Position numbers and translations under genes: made by a program. Below the pieces are notes generated by a model that did not search any database, had not been told where the DNA came from, and saw only the letters and a list, made by a program, of their open reading frames with translations. This document shows positions 8,221 through 16,226 of a stretch of DNA of 64,000 nucleotides, piece by piece. Source of the DNA: Novosphingobium profundi (GTDB lineage: Bacteria > Pseudomonadota > Alphaproteobacteria > Sphingomonadales > Sphingomonadaceae). The stretch spans positions 372,001 to 436,000 of the forward strand of contig NZ_JAIVLF010000001.1 in the NCBI RefSeq assembly GCF_020524485.1. Direction: 5' to 3'. Position 1 is the stretch's first letter, and the number at the start of each line of letters is the position of its first letter.

Positions 8221-9621
8221 TCATTGCCGAAGATCGGCTACGCCCAATTCTTCCCACATCCAGGTAAGGCTGTAACCGGCCATCTGCTCGTTGCCGGATT
8301 TGGCGGTTCCGTTCTCCAGGTACTTCAGCCATTCCACCACCTGTGCGCGCCCGGCCTTGGTCCTGACGGCCTGCCGCGGCGTCTTGTCCCCCAGAGCGGG
8401 GACCGGCTCGTCGAGGACCTGTCGGTATTGTCGGTCCATCATGTCGCGAACGATGCGCTGCATCTCCGCGGCAGGGATCTCCGGCTCGGCGGTTTCGTCG
8501 CGCTCCTGCCGTTGTTCAGCCATCATCTGGGCAACGGTGCGGATCTCGGTCAACGGTGCCTGCACCAGATCGCCCAGCAAGGGGATGAAGAGGTCTCGGG
8601 CACGCTTCGCGCGTTCGGCGCTGTTGACCTCGATCGTCAGGAATCGTCCCGCCAGCTCGGCGTTTCCAAGGATCGTCGAGCCATCGTCCATGGTAGATGC
8701 CAGCATTTGCGCGCCGGGCTGCGCGGGCCGCCTGGATTTGATGCGCTTGTCTTCCAGCCAATTCCAGAATTTGGCGGAAGCGGGCGACAAGGTGGGCAGG
8801 GTCTGGAAACGGGCTGCGATCTGCTTTTGTGTCACGCCTTTGGGCAGCGGGAAAACCAGGCGATGGAAGAGGATATCATCGCCGTCACTGTTGACCAGAT
8901 CGGGCATCGGCGGGCCCATGACACCGGCAGCGTCCAGCAGCCAGGTCGAGGTGATCACGGGCGCGCTGTGGCGCAGCAGTACCGCGCGGTCGGTTACGTC
9001 GAAATCAAAGTCCGGGTCGGGCTGGGCGCCGATCTTCGCAAAGCCATCGATCAACTGCTCGCTGCCATCCGGACTAAATGCCAGCAAGGCTCCAGAAATG
9101 ACGGCGCCGCTTCGGCCGACGATCAGGCGCGTGGCAATCCGGTCCCAGTTGTGCAAGCTGCTGCTCGCGCTGCGCTCCTCAACGGTGACAGGCTCGCCGC
9201 CCTGAAGCAGGTCGCGCAGACGCATCGACTTGCCTGGCACGATGTCGCTTACTTCGTAGAGTGACATCGGTGTCTGACGCAGGGCCTTGATATAGGCTTT
9301 GACGGAAGCCTTTTCGTTCCAGCCACGCCGCTTCAGGTAATCGTCGGCGAGATTTTCGCCATCGAACTCACGCCCGATCAGGTCTTCGAACGCGCAGCCC
9401 CACAAGGGACCTTCCCAGTGCGGGCCAACGATGTCGAGAAGTTCGTCGAAATCGACGTCGAGCTCGTCGGCCGCCGGTCCGAAATGTTCTTCCAGACACC
9501 CCTCAAGGCGTGTCTTCCAGGGTTCGCGCCCAGCATATTTGATCAGGCCGGACAGGTCGTGGATGGCGCGCAAGGGGAAAGCTCCTGGAGATGGTTCAAT
9601 GGCACGATAATGCCGAGCCAT
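8221..9621 (-). CDS. Conserved-looking protein of unknown function, 466 residues
   Basis: I do not recognise a named family. The protein is acidic, lacks signal peptide and membrane segments, and has two notable segments: a middle part with the pattern LYEVSDIVPGKSMRLRDLL, and a C-terminal part VLDEPVPALGDKTPRQAV followed by RTKAGRAQVVEWLKYLE. Both recall sequences seen in uncharacterised proteins that sometimes carry SEC-C zinc motifs or DUF2384-like tails, but no SEC-C cysteines are present here. It stands alone in the accessory region between the left direct repeat and the IS21 element. Codon use looks normal for the genome. Function is open. Confidence 0.7.
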   Translation of the reverse strand: MARHYRAIEPSPGAFPLRAIHDLSGLIKYAGREPWKTRLEGCLEEHFGPAADELDVDFDELLDIVGPHWEGPLWGCAFEDLIGREFDGENLADDYLKRRGWNEKASVKAYIKALRQTPMSLYEVSDIVPGKSMRLRDLLQGGEPVTVEERSASSSLHNWDRIATRLIVGRSGAVISGALLAFSPDGSEQLIDGFAKIGAQPDPDFDFDVTDRAVLLRHSAPVITSTWLLDAAGVMGPPMPDLVNSDGDDILFHRLVFPLPKGVTQKQIAARFQTLPTLSPASAKFWNWLEDKRIKSRRPAQPGAQMLASTMDDGSTILGNAELAGRFLTIEVNSAERAKRARDLFIPLLGDLVQAPLTEIRTVAQMMAEQRQERDETAEPEIPAAEMQRIVRDMMDRQYRQVLDEPVPALGDKTPRQAVRTKAGRAQVVEWLKYLENGTAKSGNEQMAGYSLTWMWEELGVADLRQ

Positions 9622-9693
9622 TTGTTCCTATACGGCAAGCGAATTCGCAGCGACAGGTCACGTCATGCTTGGCGAGCGGAATGCGGGTAGGGC

Positions 9694-9879
9694 GATGCCT
9701 ATATTGGCCAGCCATCGAGCACGCTCACACCGATCTACCGGACGATAACCCGTGACATCCTGCTTCGCCTCGATTTTCATGAGGTTATCGTGGAGGGCCC
9801 TCATCGGGATTACTTCCCTTGGGGCAAGGTCGTGCGCTACATTCGCTCACCCTATTCGCTCGAGCTTTTCGAAGCATGA
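9694..9879 (+). pseudogene. Possible C-terminal gene fragment
   Basis: An open frame after the TAG at 9688 encodes about 61 residues ending PYSLELFEA, with protein-like composition (for example VIVEGPHRDYFPWGKVV) but no ATG near its beginning. It lies between the 466-residue gene and the IS21 element, where decayed gene ends are expected. Family not recognised. Confidence 0.3.
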
Positions 9880-9983
9880 GAATGTCCCTACACTGAAGGC
9901 TGGCGCCAGCGTAAAAGGATTGGCAGTTGCGTAAAACGATCCTCGCTCACAACTCCAAAAATCTGCTGCAAGGCGTGGCCAGT

Positions 9984-10088
9984 TCACGAGCGTTTCAACA
10001 TCGCAAAGCGTTCGAGTACGCCGTTGATCACGCAATTGGTCCCCGGGTGCGAGCCGATGGTGCTGCCGCCGTCGATCTTTGGTGTGCT
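9984..10088 (-). pseudogene. Possible gene 3' fragment abutting the IS21 element
   Basis: On the minus strand an open frame runs out of the IS left end into the flank and ends at 9984, reading GGSTIGSHPGTNCVINGVL before a TGA. It could be the C-terminus of a gene interrupted or cut by the insertion. No matching 5' part is found on the other side of the element, where the direct repeat begins. Confidence 0.25.
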
Positions 10089-10117
10089 TGTTGATTGCCA
10101 CTGAGAAGTGACCCGGG
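10089..10117. repeat. IS21 left terminal inverted repeat
   Basis: 29 bp, identical to the reverse complement of 12548-12576; it begins TGTTGATTGCC and ends GACCCGGG. The terminal TGT...ACA is typical of IS21 family ends. Confidence 0.95.
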
Positions 10118-10177
10118 ATTTCCATTGAGAATTGACCCGGGTGGGTATGGTTTATGTGCTGCCGTTTCCGGGCAGGT

Positions 10178-10957
10178 TCAAGATGCGGGTTTCTCCTTTC
10201 TGGCTTTGGGCGCAGCGGTGCTGGCGCGGAAGCGGAAGCTGTCGTTTCCGGTCTCCAGGATGTGGCAGTGATGGGTTAGCCGATCGAGCAGCGCGGTGGT
10301 CATCTTGGCATCGCCGAACACGCCAGCCCATTCGCTGAAGCTCAGGTTGGTGGTGATGACGACGCTGGTGCGCTCGTATAGCTTGCTGAGCAGATGGAAG
10401 AGCATGGCACCGCCCGATGGACTGAAGGGCAGGTAGCCCAGTTCATCGAGGATGAGCAGGTCGAGGCGTAGCAGGCGTTCTGTCAGCTGGCCGGATCGGT
10501 TCATGGTCTTTTCCTGCTCAAGCGTGTTGACCAGATCGACCGTGGAGAAGAAGCGGACCTTCTTGCGGTGATGCTCGACAGCCTGGACGCCCAGAGCTGT
10601 GGCGATATGGCTCTTGCCGGTGCCGGGCCCACCGATCAGCACGACGTTGTCGGCGTTTTCCATGAAGTCGCCCTGGTGAAGCTGGCGTACGAGGGCTTCG
10701 TTGATCTCGCTGGCGGCAAAATCGAAGCCCGCCAGATCCTTGTAGGCCGGGAAGCGAGCCGCCTTGATCTGATAGGCGATGGACCTGACCTCCCGCTCGG
10801 CCATTTCTGCCTTCAGGAGCCCAGACAGCATAGGCACGGCAGCGTCGAAGGCAGGCGCACCCTGCTCGATCAGATCGCCGGCGGCCTGAGCCATGCCGAA
10901 CATCTTGAGGCTGCGTAGCATGACGACGATGGCCGCGCTGGCGGGATCATGACGCAT
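10178..10957 (-). CDS. istB: IS21 helper ATPase IstB
   Basis: This 259-residue AAA+ transposition helper assembles on target DNA and stimulates the IstA transposase. Walker A is GGPGTGKSH, Walker B is [12 protein letters not shown], and the arginine-rich C-terminal region is intact; length is normal for IstB. Its ATG overlaps the 3' end of istA, as usual in IS21 elements. The reading frame is intact, unlike that of istA. Confidence 0.96.
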   Translation of the reverse strand: MRHDPASAAIVVMLRSLKMFGMAQAAGDLIEQGAPAFDAAVPMLSGLLKAEMAEREVRSIAYQIKAARFPAYKDLAGFDFAASEINEALVRQLHQGDFMENADNVVLIGGPGTGKSHIATALGVQAVEHHRKKVRFFSTVDLVNTLEQEKTMNRSGQLTERLLRLDLLILDELGYLPFSPSGGAMLFHLLSKLYERTSVVITTNLSFSEWAGVFGDAKMTTALLDRLTHHCHILETGNDSFRFRASTAAPKARKEKPAS

Positions 10958-12466
10958 GACGGATCTCCCTCAGCCTGTCATAGCGTACGACATTGGCCTC
11001 GGGCTCCTGCGTCAGACGCAGGGCCTGAGGCGCATCGATCGGCGCTGCTGGAGGCGCCTTGCCATCGATAAGGCGATGCAACACGTTGAGAACGTGGGTC
11101 TTGGTGGCAACACCGGCTTCCAGAGCCAACTCGACCGCACTCAACACAGCCTGCTCGTCGTGATGCAGAACGAGAGACAGGATCTCGACCATCTCCCTGT
11201 CGCCGCCCGGGCGCTTGAGCAGATGACCCTGTAACTGCCGGAAGGCTTCGGGCATCTCGAGGAGGGGGGCGCCATTGCGCAAGGCGCCGGGCTTGCGCTG
11301 GATCACGGCCAGATAATGCCGCCAGTCATAGATCGTGCGCCCCGGCTTGTGATGGGAACGGTCGATGAGCCGGGCATGTTCGCACACGATCTGGCCTTCG
11401 GCCGCTATGAGCAGACGATCCGGGTAGACCCTCAGGCTGACCGGCCGGTTCGCGAAGGATGCAGGCACCGAATAGCGGTTGCGGTCGAAGGCGATTAGGC
11501 AAGTCGGCGACACGCGTTTGATCTGCTCGACAAAGCCATCGAAGGGCCGGCCCAGCGGCATCAGGCAGGAAACTTCCTCGGCGTGCGCATCGGCCACGGT
11601 GCCGGGCAGCACACCGTGCTGGATCTCGCCCCATTGGGCGATGCATTGTTCTTCCAGCCAGGCGTTCAACTCAGCCAGATCGCGGAAGCTGGGCATTGGT
11701 TGCCACAACCGGCGCCGAGCGTCCTGGACGTTCTTCTCGACCTGTCCCTTCTCCCAACCAGAAGCCGGATTGCAGAAATCCGTCTCGAACAGATAGTGGC
11801 TGGCCATGGCGGCGAACCTGGCGTTGACCTGCCGCGCCTTCCCCGTCCCGATCTTGTCGACAGCGGTGCGCATATTGTCGAAGATGCCCCGCTGCGGCAC
11901 GCCGCCCAGCACCCGGAATGCCTGCGCCAGCGCGTCGAACAGCATCTCATGGGTCTGGAGCAGATAGGCCCGCACGATGAAGGCGCGGCTATGTGCCAGC
12001 TTGGTATGGGCAACCTGCAACTTGGTCACCTTGCCGTCCAACACGGCATAATCCTCGCTCCAGTCGAACTGGAAGGCCTCGCCAGGCTGGAAAACCAAAG
12101 GCACGAACGTCCCCGCCCGCTGGTCTGCTGTTCATATTGAAGCTCGGACCGCCATCGCCGCGCAAAGGCGGCCACCCGGTTATAAGAGCCATCGTAACCC
12201 AGCTTCACCAGATCACCGTACAGCTGCTTGGCAGTCCGCTTCTGCTTGCGGGATTTCTTCGATTCCACTCGTAGCCAACCCGTCAGCTTGTCCGCGAAGG
12301 GATCGAGTTTGCTGGGCCGCAATGGAACCTTGAAGCTGGGCTCAACCGTATCGGAGCGCAGATACTTGCGAATGGTGTTGCGGGACAGGCCGGTCCGGCG
12401 CCTGATCTCCCGAATGGAGATCCCTTGCCGGAAATGCCACCGGCGGATCACACTGAGTAAGTCCAT
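10947..12466 (-). pseudogene. istA: IS21 transposase IstA, frameshifted
   Basis: Two frames together give a full-length IstA. The first begins at the ATG at 12466 (MDLLSVIRRWHFRQG, with HTH ISIREIRRRTGLSRNTIRKYL). The second, from about 12104, begins PLVFQPGEAFQFDWSED, where the retroviral-type integrase core starts with its first Asp. The switch falls in a run of four C on the plus strand at 12111-12114, where one extra base would restore QQTSGRGTFVPLVF. A single-base deletion is the simplest reading. Sequencing error in a homopolymer is the alternative; programmed frameshifting at this site is not known for the family. Confidence 0.9.
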
Positions 12467-12547
12467 GTCGATCACTCTAAGACCCTCCGACTGGCAGCCG
12501 GAAGGGAGGAAAACATGGGTCAATTCTCAGTGGTAATTTATACGCGC

Positions 12548-12576
12548 CCCGGGTCACTTCTCAGTGGCAATCAACA
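12548..12576. repeat. IS21 right terminal inverted repeat
   Basis: 29 bp, a perfect inverted match to 10089-10117. It is directly followed by the 173-bp direct repeat; the last A of the IS end is shared with the start of the repeat alignment. Confidence 0.95.
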
Positions 12577-12748
12577 GGTTGCACAAAACTGCGCGGCCAG
12601 GCTTCGCCTGGCTGCGGTCGCGGTCGCTTGATTGTTGCTGAGGGGTGCTTCGCGTCTAGCTGATGGCTGGCGAAGATTTAACCCAAGACCACTTGCGGGC
12701 AGACTTTGTGTCACTCCGGGCAAGGTTTGGTGTCAAGGGATAAAGTGT
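12576..12748. repeat. 173-bp direct repeat, right copy, next to tRNA-Gln
   Basis: It aligns to 7812-7984 with seven mismatches and no gaps. Its left edge is the IS21 right end, and its right edge is the base next to the CCA end of the minus-strand tRNA-Gln. It contains a hairpin near its left end (CCAGGC-TTC-GCCTGG), which may act as a terminator-like structure downstream of other transcripts. No gene is seen inside. Confidence 0.85.
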
Positions 12749-12822
12749 TGGATGCCCCGCGAGGATTCGAACCTCGATAGACGGAATCAGAATCCGTAGT
12801 CTTACCATTAGACGACGGGGCA
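12749..12822 (-). tRNA. tRNA-Gln (anticodon CTG)
   Basis: A 74-base cloverleaf including an encoded CCA: acceptor stem TGCCCCG/CGGGGCA, D-arm with AATGGTAAGAC, anticodon loop TTCTGAT in the stem ACGGA/TCCGT, and T-loop GGTTCGAATCC. The anticodon CTG reads CAG. The discriminator base before CCA reads T (U), where purines are usual for glutamine tRNAs. The 3' end coincides with the edge of the 173-bp direct repeat. Confidence 0.96.
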
Positions 12823-12969
12823 TCATCGTTGGAGAGGCGCCTCTAGGGGGTGGTGTGATTCGGGTCAAGGGGAAATTTGCATCGGGCTTGCCCCTTTGTC
12901 CGCGGGCGGTTAGCATCGCGTCAGGTGCCCACCGCCAGGGTGGGAAGATTTGAACGAGATTTGGTGAAA

Positions 12970-14421
12970 ATGGCGGAGCATGATCCGCCGGCCGCGAAAG
13001 TCGATGTCCCGCGCCGCGCTTCCAAGCGGCGCAAGGGCCGGAAGGGGAAGTCTTCCAGGTCCGCGAACGGGGCAGCTGTGGGCAAGGGGGCGTCGCAGGC
13101 GACGTCCGGGCCCGCGGCAGGCGCAGTGCCGCGCGAACGAAACGAGAAGAGGGGCTCCGGTCCCGACAGTGGCGGGCGCGGTGCGTCCCGCCGGCGCTTT
13201 GGCGAGGGGCGAGCGTCCCAGGCACGCGATGGATCTGGCGATGCGTCCCCGCGCGAGTTGGGCCGTGGGCGGGCAACCGTGCGCAAGGCATCTTCCGAAG
13301 GGCCAGCTGGCGGCGGGGTGTCCGATCGCAAGGTTCCGGGCCCCAAGGCCTTGGCGAATGGCAACGGACGCGAGGGCGCATCACGGCAGTCCTTTGCCGC
13401 GATCGATCTGGGTACGAACAACTGCCGTCTGTTGATCGCGCGGCCGTCCGGACAGCACTTCACGGTAATCGACGCGTTCAGCCGCGTTGTCCGACTGGGC
13501 GAGGGGCTCGCCCAGTCGGGACGGCTTTCGGACGCGGCCATGGACCGCACCCTCGCCGCGCTCAAGATCTGTGCCGAGAAGCTCATGCGGCGCAATGTCC
13601 ATCTGGCGCGCTCGGTCGCGACCGAGGCCTGCCGCCGAGCCGAGAACGGGCCGGAGTTCATCGAGCGCGTGCGCCAGGAGACCGGGATCGCGCTCGACAT
13701 CATCAGCGCGCGCGAGGAAGCGCGTCTCGCCGTGCTGGGCTGCCACGTGCTGCTTGAGGAAGGCATGGGGCCGGCGATGATCTTCGACATCGGTGGCGGA
13801 TCGACCGAACTGGTGCTGATCGAGAGCACCGGTACGGTGCCGCGCATCCTCGATTGGCAGAGCGTGCCCTGGGGGGTGGTTTCGCTGACCGAAAGCGTGG
13901 GGCCGGAAGGGACCTGCGAGGCTGAGCGTCTGGCCCGCTACCGCCACATGCACAGCCTCGTCAGCGAGAGTTTTGCCGATTTTGCGCAGCGTATCTCGGG
14001 CGCGCGGGGCAGTGCCGGGCGCAACGGTCCGCTGCGGCTTCTGGGCACGAGCGGTACGGTCACGACACTGGCCAGCCTGCATCTGGAACTGCCGCAATAC
14101 GACAGGCGCATGGTCGACGGGCTGATCGTGCCGGCGCGGTCGATGCGCGATATCAGTACGCGCCTGTCGACCATGGCGATCGAGGATCGGCGCGAGCTCA
14201 ACTGTATCGGCAAGGAGCGCGCGGACCTGGTCGTGGCGGGATGTGCTATCCTCGAATCGATTCTCGACCTATGGCCCGCCGAGCGTCTGGGCGTTGCGGA
14301 CCGTGGTATCCGTGAGGGAATCCTGCGCAGCCTAATCTCGTCGCAGACAACACGGCCGTCCGCAGGGGCGCCCACACATACGGAAAGGGACGCGATGACG
14401 CGTGCAGGGGCAGGGCGATGA
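12970..14421 (+). CDS. ppx: Ppx/GppA family phosphatase (exopolyphosphatase/pppGpp phosphohydrolase)
   Basis: The enzyme belongs to the sugar kinase/Hsp70-like superfamily and degrades polyphosphate and/or pppGpp. The catalytic domain begins at about residue 142 with AAIDLGTNNCRLLIA (phosphate 1 loop), has the Glu of ATEACRRAENG and the second phosphate loop FDIGGGSTELVLIE. The ATG at 12970 is chosen because the upstream open frame (from 12877) has no ribosome-binding site. The N-terminal 135-140 residues are low-complexity, rich in Arg, Ser, Gly and Ala, and probably disordered; this is longer than usual. The stop overlaps the rlmE ATG (ATGA), so the two are co-translated. Confidence 0.9.
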   Translation: MAEHDPPAAKVDVPRRASKRRKGRKGKSSRSANGAAVGKGASQATSGPAAGAVPRERNEKRGSGPDSGGRGASRRRFGEGRASQARDGSGDASPRELGRGRATVRKASSEGPAGGGVSDRKVPGPKALANGNGREGASRQSFAAIDLGTNNCRLLIARPSGQHFTVIDAFSRVVRLGEGLAQSGRLSDAAMDRTLAALKICAEKLMRRNVHLARSVATEACRRAENGPEFIERVRQETGIALDIISAREEARLAVLGCHVLLEEGMGPAMIFDIGGGSTELVLIESTGTVPRILDWQSVPWGVVSLTESVGPEGTCEAERLARYRHMHSLVSESFADFAQRISGARGSAGRNGPLRLLGTSGTVTTLASLHLELPQYDRRMVDGLIVPARSMRDISTRLSTMAIEDRRELNCIGKERADLVVAGCAILESILDLWPAERLGVADRGIREGILRSLISSQTTRPSAGAPTHTERDAMTRAGAGR

Positions 14422-15077
14422 GCCGTTCGGGACGCGATCCGGGCGAACGCCTCAAGACCGCCAAGAAGCGGACCACTTCGTCCGCGCGCTGGCTGACCCG
14501 CCAGCTCAACGATCCCTATGTCAAGAAGGCCAAGGCGGATGGCTATCGCAGCCGCGCGGCCTACAAGCTGATCGAACTCGACGAGAAGTTTGATCTGCTC
14601 AAGGGCACGACGCGCGCGGTTGACCTGGGCATCGCGCCGGGCGGCTGGAGCCAGGTGCTGCGTCTCAAGTGCCCGAAGGCGGCGGTGGTGGGCATTGATC
14701 TTCTGCCGACCGATCCGATCGAGGGCGTGACCATCTTCCAGATGGACTTCATGGCCGACGAAGCGCCCGCTGCGCTGGAGGAAGCGCTTGATGGCGCGCC
14801 CGATCTGGTCCTCTCGGACATGGCGGCGAACACCGTGGGGCACAAGCAGACCGATCACCTGCGCACGATGGGCCTGGTGGAAACGGCTGCGGACTTTGCA
14901 ATCCAGACGCTGGCGCCCGGCGGCGCCTTCGTCGCCAAGGTCCTGGCGGGTGGCACCGATGCGCAGCTCCTCGGGCTGCTCAAGAAGCATTTCACCAGCG
15001 TCAAGCACGCCAAGCCGCCCGCGAGCCGTAAGGACTCCTCGGAGTGGTACGTGATTGCCAAGGGGTTCAAGGGGTAA
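14418..15077 (+). CDS. rlmE: 23S rRNA 2'-O-methyltransferase RlmE (FtsJ/RrmJ)
   Basis: The enzyme methylates the 2'-OH of U2552 in the A loop of 23S rRNA using S-adenosylmethionine. The 219-residue protein has the SAM motif VDLGIAPGGWSQVL, the second catalytic segment VLSDMAANTVG, and FVAKVLAGG carrying the catalytic Lys; the upstream YKLIELDEKF carries the first Lys of the K-D-K-E set. Length is normal for the family. It is translationally coupled to the upstream ppx/gppA gene. Pairing of these two genes is common in alphaproteobacteria. Confidence 0.96.
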   Translation: MSRSGRDPGERLKTAKKRTTSSARWLTRQLNDPYVKKAKADGYRSRAAYKLIELDEKFDLLKGTTRAVDLGIAPGGWSQVLRLKCPKAAVVGIDLLPTDPIEGVTIFQMDFMADEAPAALEEALDGAPDLVLSDMAANTVGHKQTDHLRTMGLVETAADFAIQTLAPGGAFVAKVLAGGTDAQLLGLLKKHFTSVKHAKPPASRKDSSEWYVIAKGFKG

Positions 15078-15120
15078 GAGCCCCTCGCTGGAGAGATCTG
15101 AAAGTTCGCGAAAAGGTGAT

Positions 15121-15233
15121 TCCGAGGGCCATCGCCCTCGGGCTCCCATGACTGTCGACCTCACCTTTGCCAGCTACGGTGGCGGTGAGAGGTGAGGTGG
15201 ACGGTCATGGGGTCAAGGGGTGATGAGCCCTTG
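15121..15233 (+). repeat. Dispersed hairpin-ended intergenic repeat, copy A
   Basis: This is one of seven related 112-114 bp elements in the window. The left hairpin is CCGAGGGC-CATC-GCCCTCGG; the right hairpin is the AAGGGG...CCCTT form with a partly decayed stem. Between them lie an ACCTCACCTTT block and an inverted GGTGAGGT block. It sits in the 295-base gap between rlmE and the converging cytochrome c gene. The remainder of that gap, around 15290-15325, contains a second inverted repeat (CGGTCCGCGAACG / CGTTCGCGGACCG) likely to act as a terminator for one or both genes. Confidence 0.9.
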
Positions 15234-15372
15234 TCTTGATCCTTGCTTCTGCTGTTCTTCTGCCTGTTCTGCTGCCATGCAGACGAAAACGGTCCGCGAA
15301 CGACTCGGTGACGTTCGCGGACCGTTTTCCACCGACGCGCCGAAGCGTACCGGATATCATCCTGCCCTGTGC

Positions 15373-16020
15373 TTACTCGACGACGGCGTCTTCGGCAGCG
15401 GCGGGTTCCTCGGCAACCTCTTCGGCGGCAGCTTCGCCTTCGGCGGCTTCTGCGTCCGCAGCTTCATCCTCGGCCGGTTCTTCGGCCGCGGGCGCTTCGG
15501 GAAGCGGCAGGTTCGAGCCCTGGGTGTTGAGCCAGGCGATGAGGTTGGCGCGTTCCTCGGGCTTGGAGAGACCGGCGAAGGTCATCTTGGTGCCCGGCGC
15601 GAAGGCCTTGGGGCTGGTCAGCCACTCGTTCAGCTTGTCGAACGTCCATTCGCCGCCCACGCTCTTGAGCGCGTCGGAGAAGGCAAATCCGCCTGCGCCC
15701 GTGCCCACGCCTTCACCGACAACGCCGTGCAGGTTGGGGCCGATGCCGTTGGCGCCGCCCGATTCGATGGTGTGGCAGGACTTGCACTTGGCGAAGGAAG
15801 CCTCGCCCTTGGCAAGATCGGCGCTGGCCAGCAGCGTGGCGAACGGCACTTCGCCCGAATCTTCCGATTCGATCTCGACGCCTTCGATGGCGTAGCCCAT
15901 GGTTTCCGGACGGTGGTGCTTGTCGGCACCGAAATACATCGAACTGACGATAGTCAGGCACAGGCCAAGTGCGCCTGCCCCAAGCACCCAGCCCGTGATG
16001 GTATTGAAACGATTATCCAT
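15373..16020 (-). CDS. Membrane-anchored c-type cytochrome with acidic C-terminal tail
   Basis: The 215-residue protein resembles the membrane-bound cytochrome c552/CycM group that shuttles electrons from the bc1 complex to terminal oxidases. Residues about 8-29 form an uncleaved N-terminal membrane anchor. The haem site is CKSCH at residues 79-83 and the distal Met lies in GTKMTFAGL. After the cytochrome fold, the last 45 or so residues are almost entirely Glu and Ala with some Pro, an unusual acidic tail probably exposed to the periplasm. The gene converges with rlmE across repeat copy A and is divergent from pheA. Confidence 0.9.
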   Translation of the reverse strand: MDNRFNTITGWVLGAGALGLCLTIVSSMYFGADKHHRPETMGYAIEGVEIESEDSGEVPFATLLASADLAKGEASFAKCKSCHTIESGGANGIGPNLHGVVGEGVGTGAGGFAFSDALKSVGGEWTFDKLNEWLTSPKAFAPGTKMTFAGLSKPEERANLIAWLNTQGSNLPLPEAPAAEEPAEDEAADAEAAEGEAAAEEVAEEPAAAEDAVVE

Positions 16021-16226
16021 TCACAAAGCCCCTCGCAATGCCCCCACCTTTAAACGTATTTTCGCTCTTTATGGCATTGGGCTCTAGTGTTCCGGGGCTT
16101 TGAGCGCAAGACCGATTGCGCATTTCACGAAGTTACAGATTGTTCGGTCCGGTTGCATGACAGGCCTTGCGGGCATGCCGGTTTGCGTTGCGCACGGCGG
16201 GAAAGCGCCGTAAACGCGCGCGCACC

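Larger units (their letters stand above)
10089..12576 (-). mobile_element. IS21-family insertion sequence, 2488 bp
   Basis: The element carries istA and istB on the minus strand and is bounded by perfect 29-bp terminal inverted repeats beginning TGTTGATTGCC (10089-10117 and 12548-12576). Further subterminal repeats (10122-10138 and 12517-12533, one mismatch) fit the multiple end-binding sites of IS21. The flanks (GTGCT on the left, GGTTG on the right) show no target-site duplication. The right end abuts the direct repeat next to tRNA-Gln. istA carries a one-base frameshift, so this copy is probably not autonomous. Confidence 0.95.

Noticed and set aside
12104..12120. Programmed frameshifting in istA
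   Set aside because: IS21 istA is normally one frame; the site is a plain homopolymer without slippery heptamer or downstream structure, so a one-base deletion or read error is simpler.
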